A model generated the notes under the pieces. It did not search any database. It was not told where the DNA came from and was given only the letters and a program-made list of their open reading frames with translations. A program made the translations under genes and the position numbers. Below, piece after piece: positions 41,393 through 53,437 of a stretch of 64,000 bases of DNA (its first letter is position 1; every line of letters begins with the position of its first letter). Source of the DNA: Brachionus plicatilis (Eukaryota > Rotifera > Eurotatoria > Ploima > Brachionidae); assembly GCA_010279815.1 (NCBI GenBank), contig QEOQ01000214.1, positions 1,110,028 to 1,174,027 of the forward strand, given 5' to 3'.

Positions 41393-44300
41393 ATGAACAA
41401 ACTCTCAGCGCTTAAAATAGCTGGCAAGATTTTAGGCCTGTTGCTGTGTCTGTTTATTTTTATATGTTCATTGGAACTAATGAGCACTTCGTTCCAACTT
41501 CTTGGTGGTAGGCCGGAATAAAAAATGTTTTGTTTTAAATTAAAAAAAATTAAAATCTAAGCTCGTTTAATAGAAAAAACAAATAAATTAAATGTTGTTT
41601 TGGAGAATAAATTAGCAGGTTTAATGATTGGAATTTTGCTGACACTTTTAGTTCAATCGTCGTCAACCTCAAGTTCAATTGTAGTTAGCATGGTGTCGGC
41701 AAAAAGTAATTTAAAATTAAATTTTTTAAAATTAGAAAAATTTAAAATTGTCATAGTTATACAAGTAAAGGCAGCCATACCGATCGTTATGGGTAAATTA
41801 AAATAAATAAACTTTTTTTTTTAATTTTAAATTTTTTACTTAAAGGAACTAATATTGGAACGAGCATTACAAGCACAGTAGTATCATTTTCTCAAATGGT
41901 AATTTTTTAAATAATTTATTAAGTTTAGTTAAATGAAATTAAAAAAATATCATTGTTAAAACTAGATTTAACTTTAATTTTCAAAATATCTATTAATATA
42001 AAAAGATTTAATTAGAAAATATTTTTTCAGAATTTTTAAGATATTCTTAATTGATAAATTATTTTTATTAGGTCCATGTAAGAAGAAAATAAAAATATTT
42101 TCATGAAAATTTTTATTGTTTAAAGAATTAAGAAAAAAAGTAATAATATGCTGAATATTTACATCTAAAAAATAATTTATATAACTAAGATTTTTAGCTT
42201 AAAGATTGATAAAAAAAATTTGTTTAATTTGAAAAAAGGAAAAATTTTTCAGATTTAAATTCATATTTGAAGGTTATTTTAAAATTTTTTAAATTTTAAA
42301 TGGGACTCCAGAATTTTAATTAATTATTTTTCTTGTTTTTAGTTTTAATAAAAATATTGAGAAGTTTTGAATTTATTAATACACATAAAGTCATTTAAAT
42401 ATATTAGTTAAGTATATTTTTATTTAAAAAAAATGCAAAATAAACGTTTGCCTATTTATTTTTAGTAAAAAATCAAACTCACAAATAAATTAAAAAAATC
42501 AGCTTAATTTTAATTATCAAAATTTTTTTGATTTAATTCTAGAAAATTTAATTTTTCTTGAATTGAGTTTAATTTTTTGTAAGGAGCAATTCGTATTTTA
42601 AGTTTTTAAATAAATGAAATTGAAGATATCAGATAACATTAATTTTATTTGATTTCTCTTTTTATTCAATTCAAAAATTGTGATAACTTGGTCTTGATGG
42701 CAATAACTCAAAAAGAAATTTAAGTTAACCTTGTTTGAAAGGTTTACGGTAAATAAAATAGAAAAGCTTTAAATCGTTAGTATTATGAGTTATTTTATTT
42801 GTTCAAAAAATTGTTGTTAAAGTCTGAATAAAAAGTAAAGTAAATTAAAAATTAATCTAGCCAAAACTAATTTTCAATGAAGTACGGGTACTTTATGTTA
42901 AATTAAAATTTTATTTTATATATAAGCATAGGTTATAAATAAATTTCTAAAAAAAATTTAATGCTAAAATTAGTAAAAAATAGTCTATTTTTAGCATATT
43001 ATTAGGTTTTATGACTTGTTCTAAATCAATTTTTTTAAAGAGTATTCAATTTCGATGAAAATAACTTTAAATTAAATTAAATTTTCGTATAAAGGAGTAA
43101 ATGAAAATATTTAATTGAATATTTTTTTTGAAAATTAATATATTAATTGTGAATTTTTCCACAAATTTGTCAACCGATGGAACAGAATGATAGAGTTTAC
43201 CGAAGAAAATTAGAATCATAAATAATTTATTAATTTCCGAAAAAAAATCTGATTTATTAACGTAAGGATTGATTTATTTAATTCTGATCAGTTTAATAAT
43301 GAGAAAAAATTTTTTTTTAATTGATATTTAATTTGAAAATATATAATTAAAAGTTTAAAAAAAAAAAAATTTCTCCTAGGGCAATAATGAAAATTTTGAA
43401 AGAGCTTTTTCTGGTGCCATTGTCCACGACATTTTCAATTTTTTATCAGTAATAGTTTTGTTACCAATTGAAGCTCTATTCAGCTACTTGGAAATAATAA
43501 CAGGTCTCCTTGTCAAACCAATAGCCAAATTTAGCGACTCTGGCATGGATGTATCTTTCCTAAATAAGATCACAAAACCTCTGATAAATTCAATCATTCA
43601 AATTAATAAAACAGCTATAGAAGAGCTTGCTAGTGGAGTAGGATCTGGGTCTAACCAAACATTACTCAAACATTGGTGCAAATTTGATGAAAAGTCTGCC
43701 AAATCACCTTTGGTGCGATGCAAATTTCTATTCGAGTCGGTTAAATGGCCAGACTGGATCATCGGAATTATTTTGCTTTTAATTTCAGTGTTTTTGTTGT
43801 GTGCCTGCTTGGTTTTTTTGGTAAAATTGCTAAATTCTTTGTTCTCTGGAAAAGTTTCAGAACTTTTGAAAAAAAACGTCAACTCAGAATTCCCAGGATG
43901 CTTTAAATATTTTACTGGTTACTTTGCTCTTTTAATAGGCGCTGTGCTGACAATAATAATCCAAAGCAGTTCAGTGTTCACATCGACACTGACACCATTA
44001 GTGGGCATTGGCATTGTTTCACTAGAAAGAGTTTTCCCTCTTGTCCTGGGCTCAAATATTGGAACAACAATAACTGGAATTCTAGCTGCCTTGAGCTCAA
44101 AAGCATCAACACTTTCCTATGCTATTCAAATTGCTCTATGTCATTTATTTTTTAATATCTCAGGTATTTTATTTTCTAATTTAGACAAAAATGAATTTTT
44201 TTTGTCAAGGTATTTTAATTTGGTATCCTATTCCATGTTTGAGAAGGGTGCCGATAAAAATAGCAAAGCGCATCGGCAAAATAACATTTAAATACAAATG

Positions 44301-44757
44301 GTTCGCTTTTTTTTATCTTTTCTTGATGTTTTTGTTAGTTCCAATTTTATTTTTACTGCTATCTTTTGCTGGAACGTAAGTACTTAAAAAAAAATTTTTT
44401 TTTAAAGTTTATTAAAAAATTTAAAAAAAAAGAATTGTTTTGTTATGTGCTTTGTTTTTGATTGGAACCATTGGAATGGTGGTCTTTGTGTTGAGTTTTT
44501 TGCAAAAGAAATTTCCAAGTGTGCTACCAGTAAAATTTAGAAATTGGCGTTTTTTGCCAAAATATTTTCGTTCATTAAAGCCATATGATAAACTAATAAG
44601 ACGAGTTTGCTTGTGTTCAAAATTTAAAAATGAATCAATTGTTAAAAATGTTAAATTGAATGATACAGAAGAAGAAAAATGTAAAAATGTACACACAATT
44701 TTTATTCTAAGTCAATCGAATTTATATAATATAGAAAAATTAAAACATTTGGCCTAA
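41393..44757 (+). CDS. SLC34: Sodium-dependent phosphate cotransporter, SLC34 (NaPi-II) family
   Basis: Seven exons fit in phase: 41393-41507, 41562-41705, 41757-41792, 41846-41898, 43380-44163, 44210-44375 and 44433-44757; 540 aa. It mediates Na+-coupled uptake of inorganic phosphate at the plasma membrane. The family's two inverted repeats are present, each with a QSSS motif: [16 protein letters not shown] (QSSS at 70-73) and [16 protein letters not shown] (311-314), plus GTNIGTSIT and [24 protein letters not shown] and [16 protein letters not shown] match conserved inner segments. The extracellular loop between the repeats has two cysteines (WCKF, RCKF) and a possible N-glycosylation site NQT. 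The N-terminus is short (family members usually have some 80 cytoplasmic residues), so an upstream exon may be missing; an in-frame stop lies just before the ATG. Intron 4 is 1.48 kb, the others 46-57 bp. Confidence 0.93.
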
Positions 44758-45219
44758 ATCTTTTGTTAATAATAAAATTTTTTAATCATTATCCATTTTT
44801 TAAAGATGATCAATTATTTTTCATTTATAATTATTTAAACTTTAACTCTTTTGACTTTTATACGTTTTACGCAAATTCAAAATATGGTTTAGTTTGAAAT
44901 AAGGTTTCTTTAAATTAAAATTTATTTTGTTTTTAAAATTTTTGTTAATATACTGGGTATTTTTGATTGTATCAAAAATCAAAAATGCTCCAAATCATAA
45001 TTCGCTTTATATTTTATTTTTTCATACAATTTATTATATATGATTTGCTTGATAAAATTTATTTAATTAGATAAATTTTTATTTGAATTAATAAATAAAA
45101 ATTTTAAAATTTAAAATTTTTAATGATAGAATAAATGAATAGTTGAATGGGTTTTAAAAAAGAATAATTGAATAATTGAAAGTTGACTTGAAGATATTTA
45201 AATTGTATAAGACAAATTA

Positions 45220-45426
45220 TTACAGCACAGTTAGAAAAAAAAAATTATTTTCTATCAATGGCTGCCCAAGATAATAAAAAATAATAAATGATAAATAAAT
45301 TTTAAGTTTTTCATTTTTTTCTGCTTTATTTTTGTCGAAAAATTGAAGTAAAAAATTTTTTATTTCTTTAAATAAATGAGTGTGTCCACCATGTTCGCAT
45401 GAAAGACTAATGTCTGCTCTGGACAC
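45220..45426 (-). pseudogene. Possible BED-type zinc-finger relic
   Basis: A minus-strand frame reads VSRADISLSCEHGGHTHL then LLQFFDKNKAEKNEKL. 'DISLSxxHGGxxxL' followed by a Phe-rich linker resembles the zinc-finger start of certain hAT-related transposases ('DFSIxHGGxxDI..H'), but the cysteines before it and the final His are not in place. Weak and short; it could be chance. Confidence 0.3.
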
Positions 45427-45429
45427 ATT

Positions 45430-46104
45430 GAAAAAAAAGAATCTGAAGAGTTTGATTCAAAATTTGATTCACAGTAAGAATAGCATCTTTATTTGTCTAA
45501 CTAATTTATTTATTTGATTTTTTTTTAAATGACTAATTATAATGAAAATTATTTTAAATTTTGATATAATGCTTAAGTTCTATATTGTCCAGTACAGAAA
45601 TTCCTACGACAAATATTAAAAATTACTCTTTTCCGAGAAAGCTGTGTTAGGTAAATTTTAAAAAATTTTACTTTTTTTATGGTGCCTCAAATCAAAAACC
45701 TTTATTTCGGATTTATCAATTTTTAATATTTTTGAAATTTAAACTCATATAAAAATCCTTTTTTACTTTTTGTACTAGCGATTAAATAAAAAAGTTAAAA
45801 AAAAAAACATAAACAATTCTTTTCAATCACGATAAACCAAAAAAGCAGGGGTGGTACTTGTATTACTATTAAAATTAAAAAAATTTTTAATTTGGCATAT
45901 TTTTAATAATTTTAGATTTACTTATTTATTTAAATCTTTGAAAACAAACTTGTGCTTACTATTCAATTAATTGTAAAAACATTTAAATTTAAAGCTTTAT
46001 TTAAAAAATAAATAATTAAATAATTAAATTAAAATAAATAATTAAATAATTAAGTAAAAACAAATAATCAAATTATTTATAATCATACCACTAAAATATT
46101 AAGA
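45430..46104. other. Convergent intergenic spacer
   Basis: AT-rich 3' flank between the plus-strand SLC34 gene and the minus-strand cytidylyltransferase gene. Nothing else seen. Confidence 0.4.
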
Positions 46105-47199
46105 TTAATTTATAACTGAATGTATGTACAAATAAATGAATATGTTTGTTAAAATATGGCAATCAAATCTATCAATAATGCCACCATGTCCAGGTATTGT
46201 GTTTCCAAAATCTTTGATACCAATCGCTCGTTTGAAACCACTGGCAAAAAAGCCGCCAAACGGAGCGACTAGACTTGCATACAGAGAGAAAAAAAAAGCA
46301 TGCTTTTGAAAAGGAAAAACATCAAACCCAATGCCAAAAATGGCAACTTTTTCCTTCTGGAACAATTGCCAATCATGGCATCGATAGCCACTTTGGCTTA
46401 ATCCAAGCTCAATGGGACAAGTGAAAAACTCATACGGACACATCAATGGTGAAATAATTTGTCCAAAAATCAAAGTGGTAAAAAACGCTCCAATAAAGCC
46501 TTCCCACGTTTTGTTTGGTGAAATGTCAATCAATTTTATTCTACCATAAAAATGCCCAAACACATACGCAGCTATGTCATTGAATATTACCAATAGCACA
46601 GGCACAATGAACCATATGCTACCATGTAGAATATTTCCTATGCTCATGTAGCAGGACACATAAAGCAACATCAAAATATGAATGTAACCAAAAAGAGTGT
46701 ACTGCTTGTGGTAATGTGGCTTTTGTAGCATAAGAACAAAAATTATAAAAAATAGAGTGTATAGATTAAAAGAAATGAATTTGTGGTGCTGGACCAAAAT
46801 TAGTGTAGACACATGGTTGGTCAGTAAATGACCAAATTTTTCAGTAATTATACTTCCAAGTATGAAGTAGTTAAAAATGAATAATAAAGTATATGAAAGT
46901 GTTTTGGAATAGGGCACAGTGTGAAAACTGAACGCGTTGAAGCCAACATTGAGCAGTTCTTGGAAGCCGCGCAAAAATATGAGCATTACCAGAAAAACAA
47001 GGCCCACAGGTCCGATTTTGATGATTAGAATAAATGTGGCAATTAATAGCAGGCCGATTGTGGAACGCAAAATTGGACCCTTCCATCTAGGGTCTAGGCT
47101 AAGTGAATAGAAATTTACAGAATTATCTTGGTGGGCTTTGGATTTGGTGTCACATTCGTTGTCTGATGATTTGCTTGGCAATTTTTTTGTATTTCTCAT
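46105..47199 (-). CDS. CDS1: Phosphatidate cytidylyltransferase (CDP-diacylglycerol synthase)
   Basis: One uninterrupted 364-codon frame. It converts phosphatidic acid and CTP to CDP-diacylglycerol in the ER membrane, feeding phosphatidylinositol and cardiolipin synthesis. The N-terminus is hydrophilic, SLDPRWKGPILRSTIGLLLI leads into several membrane helices, ISPNKTWEGFIGA is the conserved family block, and the signature is at residues 320-346: SGFKRAIGIKDFGN, then HGGIIDRFDC with the metal-binding Asp residues. The protein is about 80 residues shorter than vertebrate CDS1/2 and lacks their C-terminal tail after FIYLYIHS. It is intronless, unlike the neighbouring genes, so loss of introns or a retrocopy origin is possible; no frame damage is seen. 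An AG (GACGTAG) lies 10 bases before the ATG and could serve as a leader acceptor. Confidence 0.93.
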   Translation of the reverse strand: MRNTKKLPSKSSDNECDTKSKAHQDNSVNFYSLSLDPRWKGPILRSTIGLLLIATFILIIKIGPVGLVFLVMLIFLRGFQELLNVGFNAFSFHTVPYSKTLSYTLLFIFNYFILGSIITEKFGHLLTNHVSTLILVQHHKFISFNLYTLFFIIFVLMLQKPHYHKQYTLFGYIHILMLLYVSCYMSIGNILHGSIWFIVPVLLVIFNDIAAYVFGHFYGRIKLIDISPNKTWEGFIGAFFTTLIFGQIISPLMCPYEFFTCPIELGLSQSGYRCHDWQLFQKEKVAIFGIGFDVFPFQKHAFFFSLYASLVAPFGGFFASGFKRAIGIKDFGNTIPGHGGIIDRFDCHILTNIFIYLYIHSVIN

Positions 47200-49884
47200 T
47201 TCGTTGCATCTACGTCAAATATTTTTTTTGGAAAAAAATATTCAATCTAAACTCAGGTACTTTTAAAAGGTAAAAATTAAAATTGAGTAACTAAGAAAAT
47301 TATAATTTTGATTTTAAGAGTTAAATAAAAAATTTTCTATGACTAAGAAAATTAATTTTTTACTTATTATGGATCTAGATAAAATGAAATTTTGACAAAT
47401 ACATTTAAGATAAAGGATTAAAAGTTGGACATATATAGGTCGATTGGTTTGTAGTGTTTTTTTTGTTTTTTTTCATTTCAACCATTTTATGTGTCGCCTA
47501 ATAGTTACTTGTAAATAAAGCAACCAAAGCCTTTATTTTTATTAAGCTTTTATTTACATTTTGTTTTTTTTTGTATTGACAAATTAAGAATTGTCGATGG
47601 CAACAAAATTATTTTTCAATATTCTTTAAAAATAAGCAAAAATTAAATGCGAGAATTTATTGATTAGTTTTTGATTAAAGTAAAATTTTGCGCTTTTAAT
47701 CAAATTGGAAGAGAATTTTATTTTAATTAGGAATTAAGTGATTGCTTTAATAAGTTTAAAAAATTTTTTATTTCTTTTTAAATATAAAAGCTTTATCAAT
47801 TAATATGTATTTTTTATTTTATTTTCAAAAATTAAGTCAAACAATATTTACTCTTAATGTTTATAGACAATTTTTTTAAATTTCAACAAAATAAATATTA
47901 TATTTGCCTAGTGCTGTATCCTAAAGTAAACTTTTATTTTTAAGGCTTGTTTTCTAAGCTGTTTAGTTAAGAGGTTTTGTATTTAAAACCATGAAAACCC
48001 TTTAGAATAAATATTGTTTGCTAAATTAAAATTTAATTATGAAAAAAAAAATATTTCTGAATTTTTATTTTAAACAAAATTTTTTTTAAAAATAAGTTTT
48101 ATTTGATTAATTTCCATTCTAATGGCGCTGGATCACAAATTCAGAAAAGGTTTTGGAATCAAGCAATCCATTTCAAATTTTAAAAAGTCTAATAATTTTT
48201 TATAGAATGAGAGCTTTTAGTCAATTATCTCGATTTGAAAAATAATTTTTTAAACAAATTTTCAATATCCTTATTCTTTAAAAGCAATATATAAATGATC
48301 ATTTTTCTTTAGTTGAAAAAAAAGTAAAAATGCAAAATATTTTCAAAATTTAATCAAAATTCTGATTTTGGCGAATAAATTTCAAAACTTCTAATATCAC
48401 TAATCGAAGACATTTTTTTGAAATTTGGGAAAAATATTTTTGAGCACCTGCTTCATCTTTTTTCTTTTACATAAGCTAAAATTTAATTTTGATTTGATTT
48501 AATTTTAAAAAAAAAACAAATTTTTAAGCAATCTGTTCAAATTATTTCACGTTTTTGATGTTCAGTTTAAAAAAAATTGAATTTTCAATGTATCTTTAAA
48601 AATTTTTAATTACTTATTAAATGTATTACTTGTTTTTTTTTCATGTTTTATTTGTTTAATTTAATTTTTTTTTCACAAAGAATTTTTTTTATTAACTTTG
48701 GTGAAATTGCTTCAGGAAAAATAGCTTAAAAGGTGAAATTTTAAACTATTAATGCATGAAATGGACACGCAAAATAGTGTTTTTTGAAATCATTAAATTT
48801 TAAAATTAAAACTTAAATAAAAATTAGTCGAAAGTCAAAGTCATGAGGTCCAAATAAATTTAGAAAGAAACCGAAAATGTGATGTTTGTTTGAAAAATTA
48901 AAAATATTATCTAATATTTCTAAAATGACTTGTATGATAAAGTTGAAAAATTGAAGAAGTTGTGTCAAAAAATTTTATTTTAGAAAAATACACAAAAACT
49001 GCTCGAATCTTTGATTATGTATTTTTCTAAACTAAAGTCAAAGTTTGACTTTGATTTTGACTAACATTTTAATTGACTCAATTTATTCATCTTTTTTAAT
49101 GTATCACTTTTATTTAGAGTTAAAGAATTTCTTTTTTTAAAAAAAAATTTTCTTTAAGGTGAGTTGTGTAATTGAAGAGCAAAATGTTTTTTTTTATTTT
49201 AGACAAAACCCTATTTAACTCAATTTTTTATTTTTTAATTATTTTTTCTTAATCCTAAAGTTTAATTTTTTAATATCAATAAAAAAAATTTCTTCCTTTA
49301 ATGAATTTTTCTTTATAATTATTTATTTTTAAGGTCAAACTTTATGAATAAAAATTTTCAAAAAAAATACCAAAGACTGATAACTCTAATTTCGGCTGGT
49401 CCCCTGTCTGGATGACAGAATGGGAAGGAGTTTCAATGGAATAGACACGCTTTATTTTGATGTATTTTAATGTAATAAAGGCTGCATATAAATACGTGAT
49501 TTATTTTGATTAAAAGTCATCAGAAAAAATATCAATTAATTATATTAATCGTCATCTAAAAGTATTAGTTGTCATTTTAAAAGATTAAGTGACAATTATT
49601 TTAATTATTGTATTTTTTATATAATTTTTTTATTATTATTTAAAAGAATTAAAGGATATTTTTTTTAAATTAAATAGAACTTATAAAACTGTTGACTGTC
49701 AATGAGAATAATTAACCAGCAAAAAAAATTTAATTAATTGTATCTTGAAATATTAAATGTCAAAAAAATTTCATCAATTACCGTTTAATAATTTACTATT
49801 TATTTATTTGAAAAATAATTCGAAGATTATCTCCAAGGCAGTTTCGAGCTGCATAGGCCCTATTTTCAGCCTTGATATTGGCAT
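47200..49884. other. 2.7-kb AT-rich intergenic region
   Basis: No gene found. At 49378-49440 a less AT-rich stretch (TAACTCTAATTTCGGCTGG, TCTGGATGACAGAATGGG) resembles the patch at 63841-63895 and may be the remnant of a retroelement end. AAAGTCAAAG motifs near 48830 and 49030 recall the AAGTC-rich hAT-like elements. Confidence 0.45.
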
Positions 49885-50623
49885 CTTGAAGTTGATGATC
49901 AATTCAAAAAGTTAATCTTTAGATATTAAAATAAACCATTGATTTAATTTAAATAACTTTAATGTAACATGATTTACATGTTATGTAGATTTAAAAAATA
50001 CAAAAAAATAAAAAAAAATATTTTCTCAATAGATTGATCAAATCGATTTTTAATTTATTTAACTGATTTTTGTAAATTTTTGTTTTCATTTTATTACTCA
50101 TTATGAATTTATTTGAATTTCTTTTTTAAATTTAATTTTGAATGCTAAACACAAATACTTTGAAAATAAAAAATCTCAAATAAACTTTACAAAGGATCAG
50201 TCAATGGCAAAATGTTATTTATTGTACATTTTTATATTTTTACATTTTTACATTTTTGAGAGAAGAAAAAAAAATCTCAAAATCAAAAAATCTAAAAAAA
50301 TTTTCATTCAAGAAAAGTAATAATAAATTCGCAATTACTTAAAAAGGAGTTTTAGAAAAATTTAAATGTAAAAACCAAGGATAATTTTTTGAAAATCCTT
50401 TTTAATTAATTATAATGCCAGTCAATACATTTAAATATAAAATTCGATTATCAATCGATTGAGAAAATGTTTTTTCATTTTTTTTTTATTTTTTATATCT
50501 ACATTGCATGTAAAGAATGTTACACTACAATTATTTAAATTAAATCAAAGATTAATTTTTTTAATATCTAAAGATTAACTTTTTGAATTGAAATGATATT
50601 TTGAATTGATCATCAACTTTAAG
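49885..50623. mobile_element. Foldback element with about 105-125 bp inverted arms
   Basis: The left arm (49885-49989: CTTGAAGTTGATGATCAATT ... ACATGTTATGTAG) is mirrored at 50499-50623. The right arm carries a small internal duplication (TTTTGAATTGAAATGATATT) absent from the left. The internal 510 bp has no convincing coding frame. No target duplication was identified. Confidence 0.75.
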
Positions 50624-51115
50624 ATTCCACTAATATAGAGTGAATGAAAAAATAAACATAAAAAAAGTAAAAAAAAGTCCAATGGTAGAACATGGCTAAA
50701 ATTTAATTAAAGAAAAAAAAAGAAGATGTACTAGTGTGCTAGAATTATAATGTCCGAGAATCATTGCAGGAATTTCTTTAGGTTCAAAGAGAAATAAGTC
50801 GTTAAGTGAAGAATTCTTGGATTCCTCTCCAGCTGAGCATGTCACGAAAAAGCAGTCAAAAGAATTAAAAATTAATTAATTTTGTATTTTTAAAATTATT
50901 AATAAAATTGATTCATTAATTGTTTTAACTTATAAAATTTTTTTATTAATTGATGATTTTTTTGACTTTGTGCGATGCATTAAATAACTTTTTACTAAAT
51001 TTTGTGACAACTAATACTTTTAATTTAGGAATAATGCATTAAATTGACTTTTATTTTAACAGACAATTGAATATATTTTTTAATGACGCTTTAATATCTT
51101 TAATTAAATTTTTTC
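50624..51115. other. Intergenic region with one short coding-like stretch
   Basis: From about 50766 to 50879 a plus-strand frame reads AGISLGSKRNKSLSEEFLDS then SPAEHVTKKQSKEL and a stop. It has no start or splice context and may be the last exon or a relic of an unknown gene. Confidence 0.25.
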
Positions 51116-51123
51116 GTTTCCTT

Positions 51124-51239
51124 TAGTGTAAGGAACCGTACAAACGGCCAACTTCGCGGTCCTAATTTTTGGCCGCCAAAGTGTCCGCCTTATTTTGGCC
51201 GCGTTCGAACCGGCCAGGCTTGGCCGCCGCCCAACACTA
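51124..51239. mobile_element. 116-bp GC-rich hAT-like MITE
   Basis: Ends TAGTGT ... ACACTA. An exact 8-bp flanking duplication GTTTCCTT lies at 51116-51123 and 51240-51247. The interior is rich in GGCCG/CGGCC, in sharp contrast to the local AT content. The right end read inward (TAGTGTTGGGCGGCGGCC) has the typical hAT start and relates to sequences at 20452 and 20801. Confidence 0.85.
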
Positions 51240-51249
51240 GTTTCCTTTG

Positions 51250-52378
51250 AATTCCTAAATTTAAAGATATTTTTTCTATTATCTGTTAAATAAAAAAAAG
51301 CTAATTTAAAAAAAATGTAATTTCTTATTTTAAAATGAAGAAATTTTTTGTTCTTTATTTATTACGTGGTAGCTTTTAAGCGTCTAGTAAACTATGCTTG
51401 TTAGCAACAGAATTTAATTAAATAACAAATTATTTTTTTTGTCCTTTATTTTATTTATTGATTAAAAAAATTCTCTTTCAAACATTTTGTAAAGTTTTTT
51501 TTTTCATTTTTTTTAACAATGTCCATCTTCCATGAACGAAAGCAAACTAGAGAAAATATCGATCAAAATTTGACTTATTTATTCATTGAGTTCTAAATTT
51601 TAAAAAAAAAAAAAAGCAAAAAATTTCACAGTGGTGTTTGGATATACAATCAACCAAAAGTGAATGTCTTATTTTTTTTATTTAAATTTGAAGATTGTCA
51701 AAAAAAAATTACTTGAAATAAAAATAATAATTTATTCGAAAGAAAAAAAAAATACAAAACCAAATAAAAATAATTTTACAATCACTACTTTAGCTTAGTT
51801 CACTTAACTGACGTGTACAAGTAAAAAAAGAAGCAATTCTTGATTTAGTAAAAAAAAAAATTTAGAATAAAATTTTAGTCGAATTCTCGTAGTTTTAGTT
51901 TAAGATCTTCTTGATCGATCGCATAAACTGAGTTGCTAAGCTGACGCAAGGTGACGCTTAGATAATAGAAAAACTTTATACCTTAAATAATTTTAGAGCG
52001 TCATTGACACTTTAGAGAGCAAATCTTTCTGGTCCTGTGGCATAAATTAGAGCGCGTTTTGTCACTAGCAAATCTAAATACTTGATTTTTATATCTGGTA
52101 AATAACAAAACCAAGTAGCTAAAACAAGCATGTAATAAAAAAACATGCTTTTAATTTAAACATCAGTCCAATCAACGCGTCCATACATGCCCATTAGCAT
52201 AAAATATTTGCCAGCTTTTAGCTTTACAAGCTCGTGTACTCGCATGTCTAAATGTTGCACATCACATTACCATCCATCATGCTAACGCTTCAGGCTTCTT
52301 CCAAAGTGGAGCGGAGTGCACGCTAGTTGTTGTTTCGTATGCTAACTGCAGCCAAACAACACTCTAAACGCCAAACCA
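51250..52378. other. Upstream region of the ADP/ATP translocase gene
   Basis: AT-rich DNA to about 51880, then increasingly mixed composition toward the gene. The stretch 52160-52380 (AATCAACGCGTCCATACATG, GTGGAGCGGAGTGCACGC) is the least AT-rich non-coding DNA nearby, consistent with a strong promoter. No separate gene was seen. Confidence 0.45.
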
Positions 52379-52386
52379 TATAAAAG
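52379..52386 (+). promoter_or_regulatory. TATA box of the ADP/ATP translocase gene
   Basis: TATAAAAG, 126 bases before the ATG, at the end of the mixed-composition promoter region. A pyrimidine-rich tract with two AGs (CTCTCCCAACAG and TTCCATTTTAG directly before the ATG) follows. These could be a 5' UTR intron or leader acceptor; no strong donor is visible between TATA and ATG. Confidence 0.5.
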
Positions 52387-52504
52387 AAAAAGAATTTACA
52401 CTTTATTTTGTTGAATAATAAAAGAGAAAAAAAAAAATTATTTTGTTTCTCTCCCAACAGAACCAAGCTTTCTTAATTTCATTTTGTGTTGTGTTCCATT
52501 TTAG

Positions 52505-53437
52505 ATGAGCGGTTCAGCAGACAAAAAACCGAAGCTAGGCTTCGTCGAAAACTTTCTGCTCAGCGGAGCGGCAGCGGTCATCTCGAAGACGGCGGCGGCG
52601 CCCATCGAAAGAGTCAAGCTGCTAGTGCAGAACCAGGCCGAGATGCTGAAACAGGGCAAGATCAGCGAGCCGTACAAAGGCGTCATCGACTGCACCACCA
52701 AAACGTTCAGGTCCGAGGGCCTGTACTCGTTCTGGCGCGGCAACTTGGCCAACTGCATCCGCTACTTTCCGACCCAGGCGCTCAACTTTGCCTTCAAGGA
52801 CAAGATCAAGGCCGCATTCAAGGCGAGCAAGAGCGACCCGTACATGGTCACTTTCGGCAAGAACATCGCTTCGGGCGGAGTCGCGGGCGCCCTCTCGCTC
52901 TGCTTCGTCTACTCGCTAGACTACGCGCGAACCCGACTCGCCAACGACACCAAGTCGGCGAAAAAGGGCGGCGAGCGCCAGTTCAACGGGCTCGTCGACG
53001 TCTACCGCAAGACCATGGCCACGGACGGCGTCGCCGGCCTCTACAGAGGCTTCGTCATCTCCTGCGTCGGCATCGTCATCTACCGCGGCTGCTACTTCGG
53101 CTTCTACGACACGCTCAGACCCGTGCTGTTGGGCAAGGACGCCAGCTTCTTGGCGTCGTTCGCGCTCGGCTACGCGGTCACGGTCGCCTCGGGCCTGGTC
53201 TCCTACCCGGTCGACACCATCAGAAGACGCATGATGATGACCTCGGGCCAAGCCGAGAAGTACAGCGGCTCGTGGGACTGCTTCACCAAGATCATGAAAA
53301 AGGAGGGATTCATGTCGCTGATGAAGGGAGCGGGAGCCAACATTCTCAGAGGCATTGCTGGCGCCGGTGTCTTGTCCGGCTTCGACAAGCTCGTTCAGCT
53401 CTATCTTGGTGTCAAGGTGGAGACCTCGGGAGGCTAA
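52505..53437 (+). CDS. ANT: ADP/ATP translocase (mitochondrial carrier family)
   Basis: A 310-codon single exon. It exchanges cytosolic ADP for matrix ATP across the mitochondrial inner membrane. Three carrier repeats show the P-x-[DE]-x-x-[KR] motifs: [12 protein letters not shown], then [12 protein letters not shown], then [21 protein letters not shown] (residues 240-245) is diagnostic for ADP/ATP carriers, and [20 protein letters not shown] is the family N-terminus. The gene is strongly GC-rich (mostly C- or G-ending codons), while every neighbour is AT-rich. This extreme codon bias fits very high expression in an AT-rich genome. The opposite strand and another frame are open only because of that composition. 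It lacks the introns of most genes here. Confidence 0.97.
   Translation: MSGSADKKPKLGFVENFLLSGAAAVISKTAAAPIERVKLLVQNQAEMLKQGKISEPYKGVIDCTTKTFRSEGLYSFWRGNLANCIRYFPTQALNFAFKDKIKAAFKASKSDPYMVTFGKNIASGGVAGALSLCFVYSLDYARTRLANDTKSAKKGGERQFNGLVDVYRKTMATDGVAGLYRGFVISCVGIVIYRGCYFGFYDTLRPVLLGKDASFLASFALGYAVTVASGLVSYPVDTIRRRMMMTSGQAEKYSGSWDCFTKIMKKEGFMSLMKGAGANILRGIAGAGVLSGFDKLVQLYLGVKVETSGG

Noticed and set aside
41600..41806. Separate 68-codon gene
   Set aside because: It is exon 2 of the SLC34 gene read through the 51-bp intron into exon 3.
50138..50320. 60-codon Lys/Phe-rich plus-strand frame
   Set aside because: Low-complexity sequence inside the loop of the foldback element at 49885-50623.
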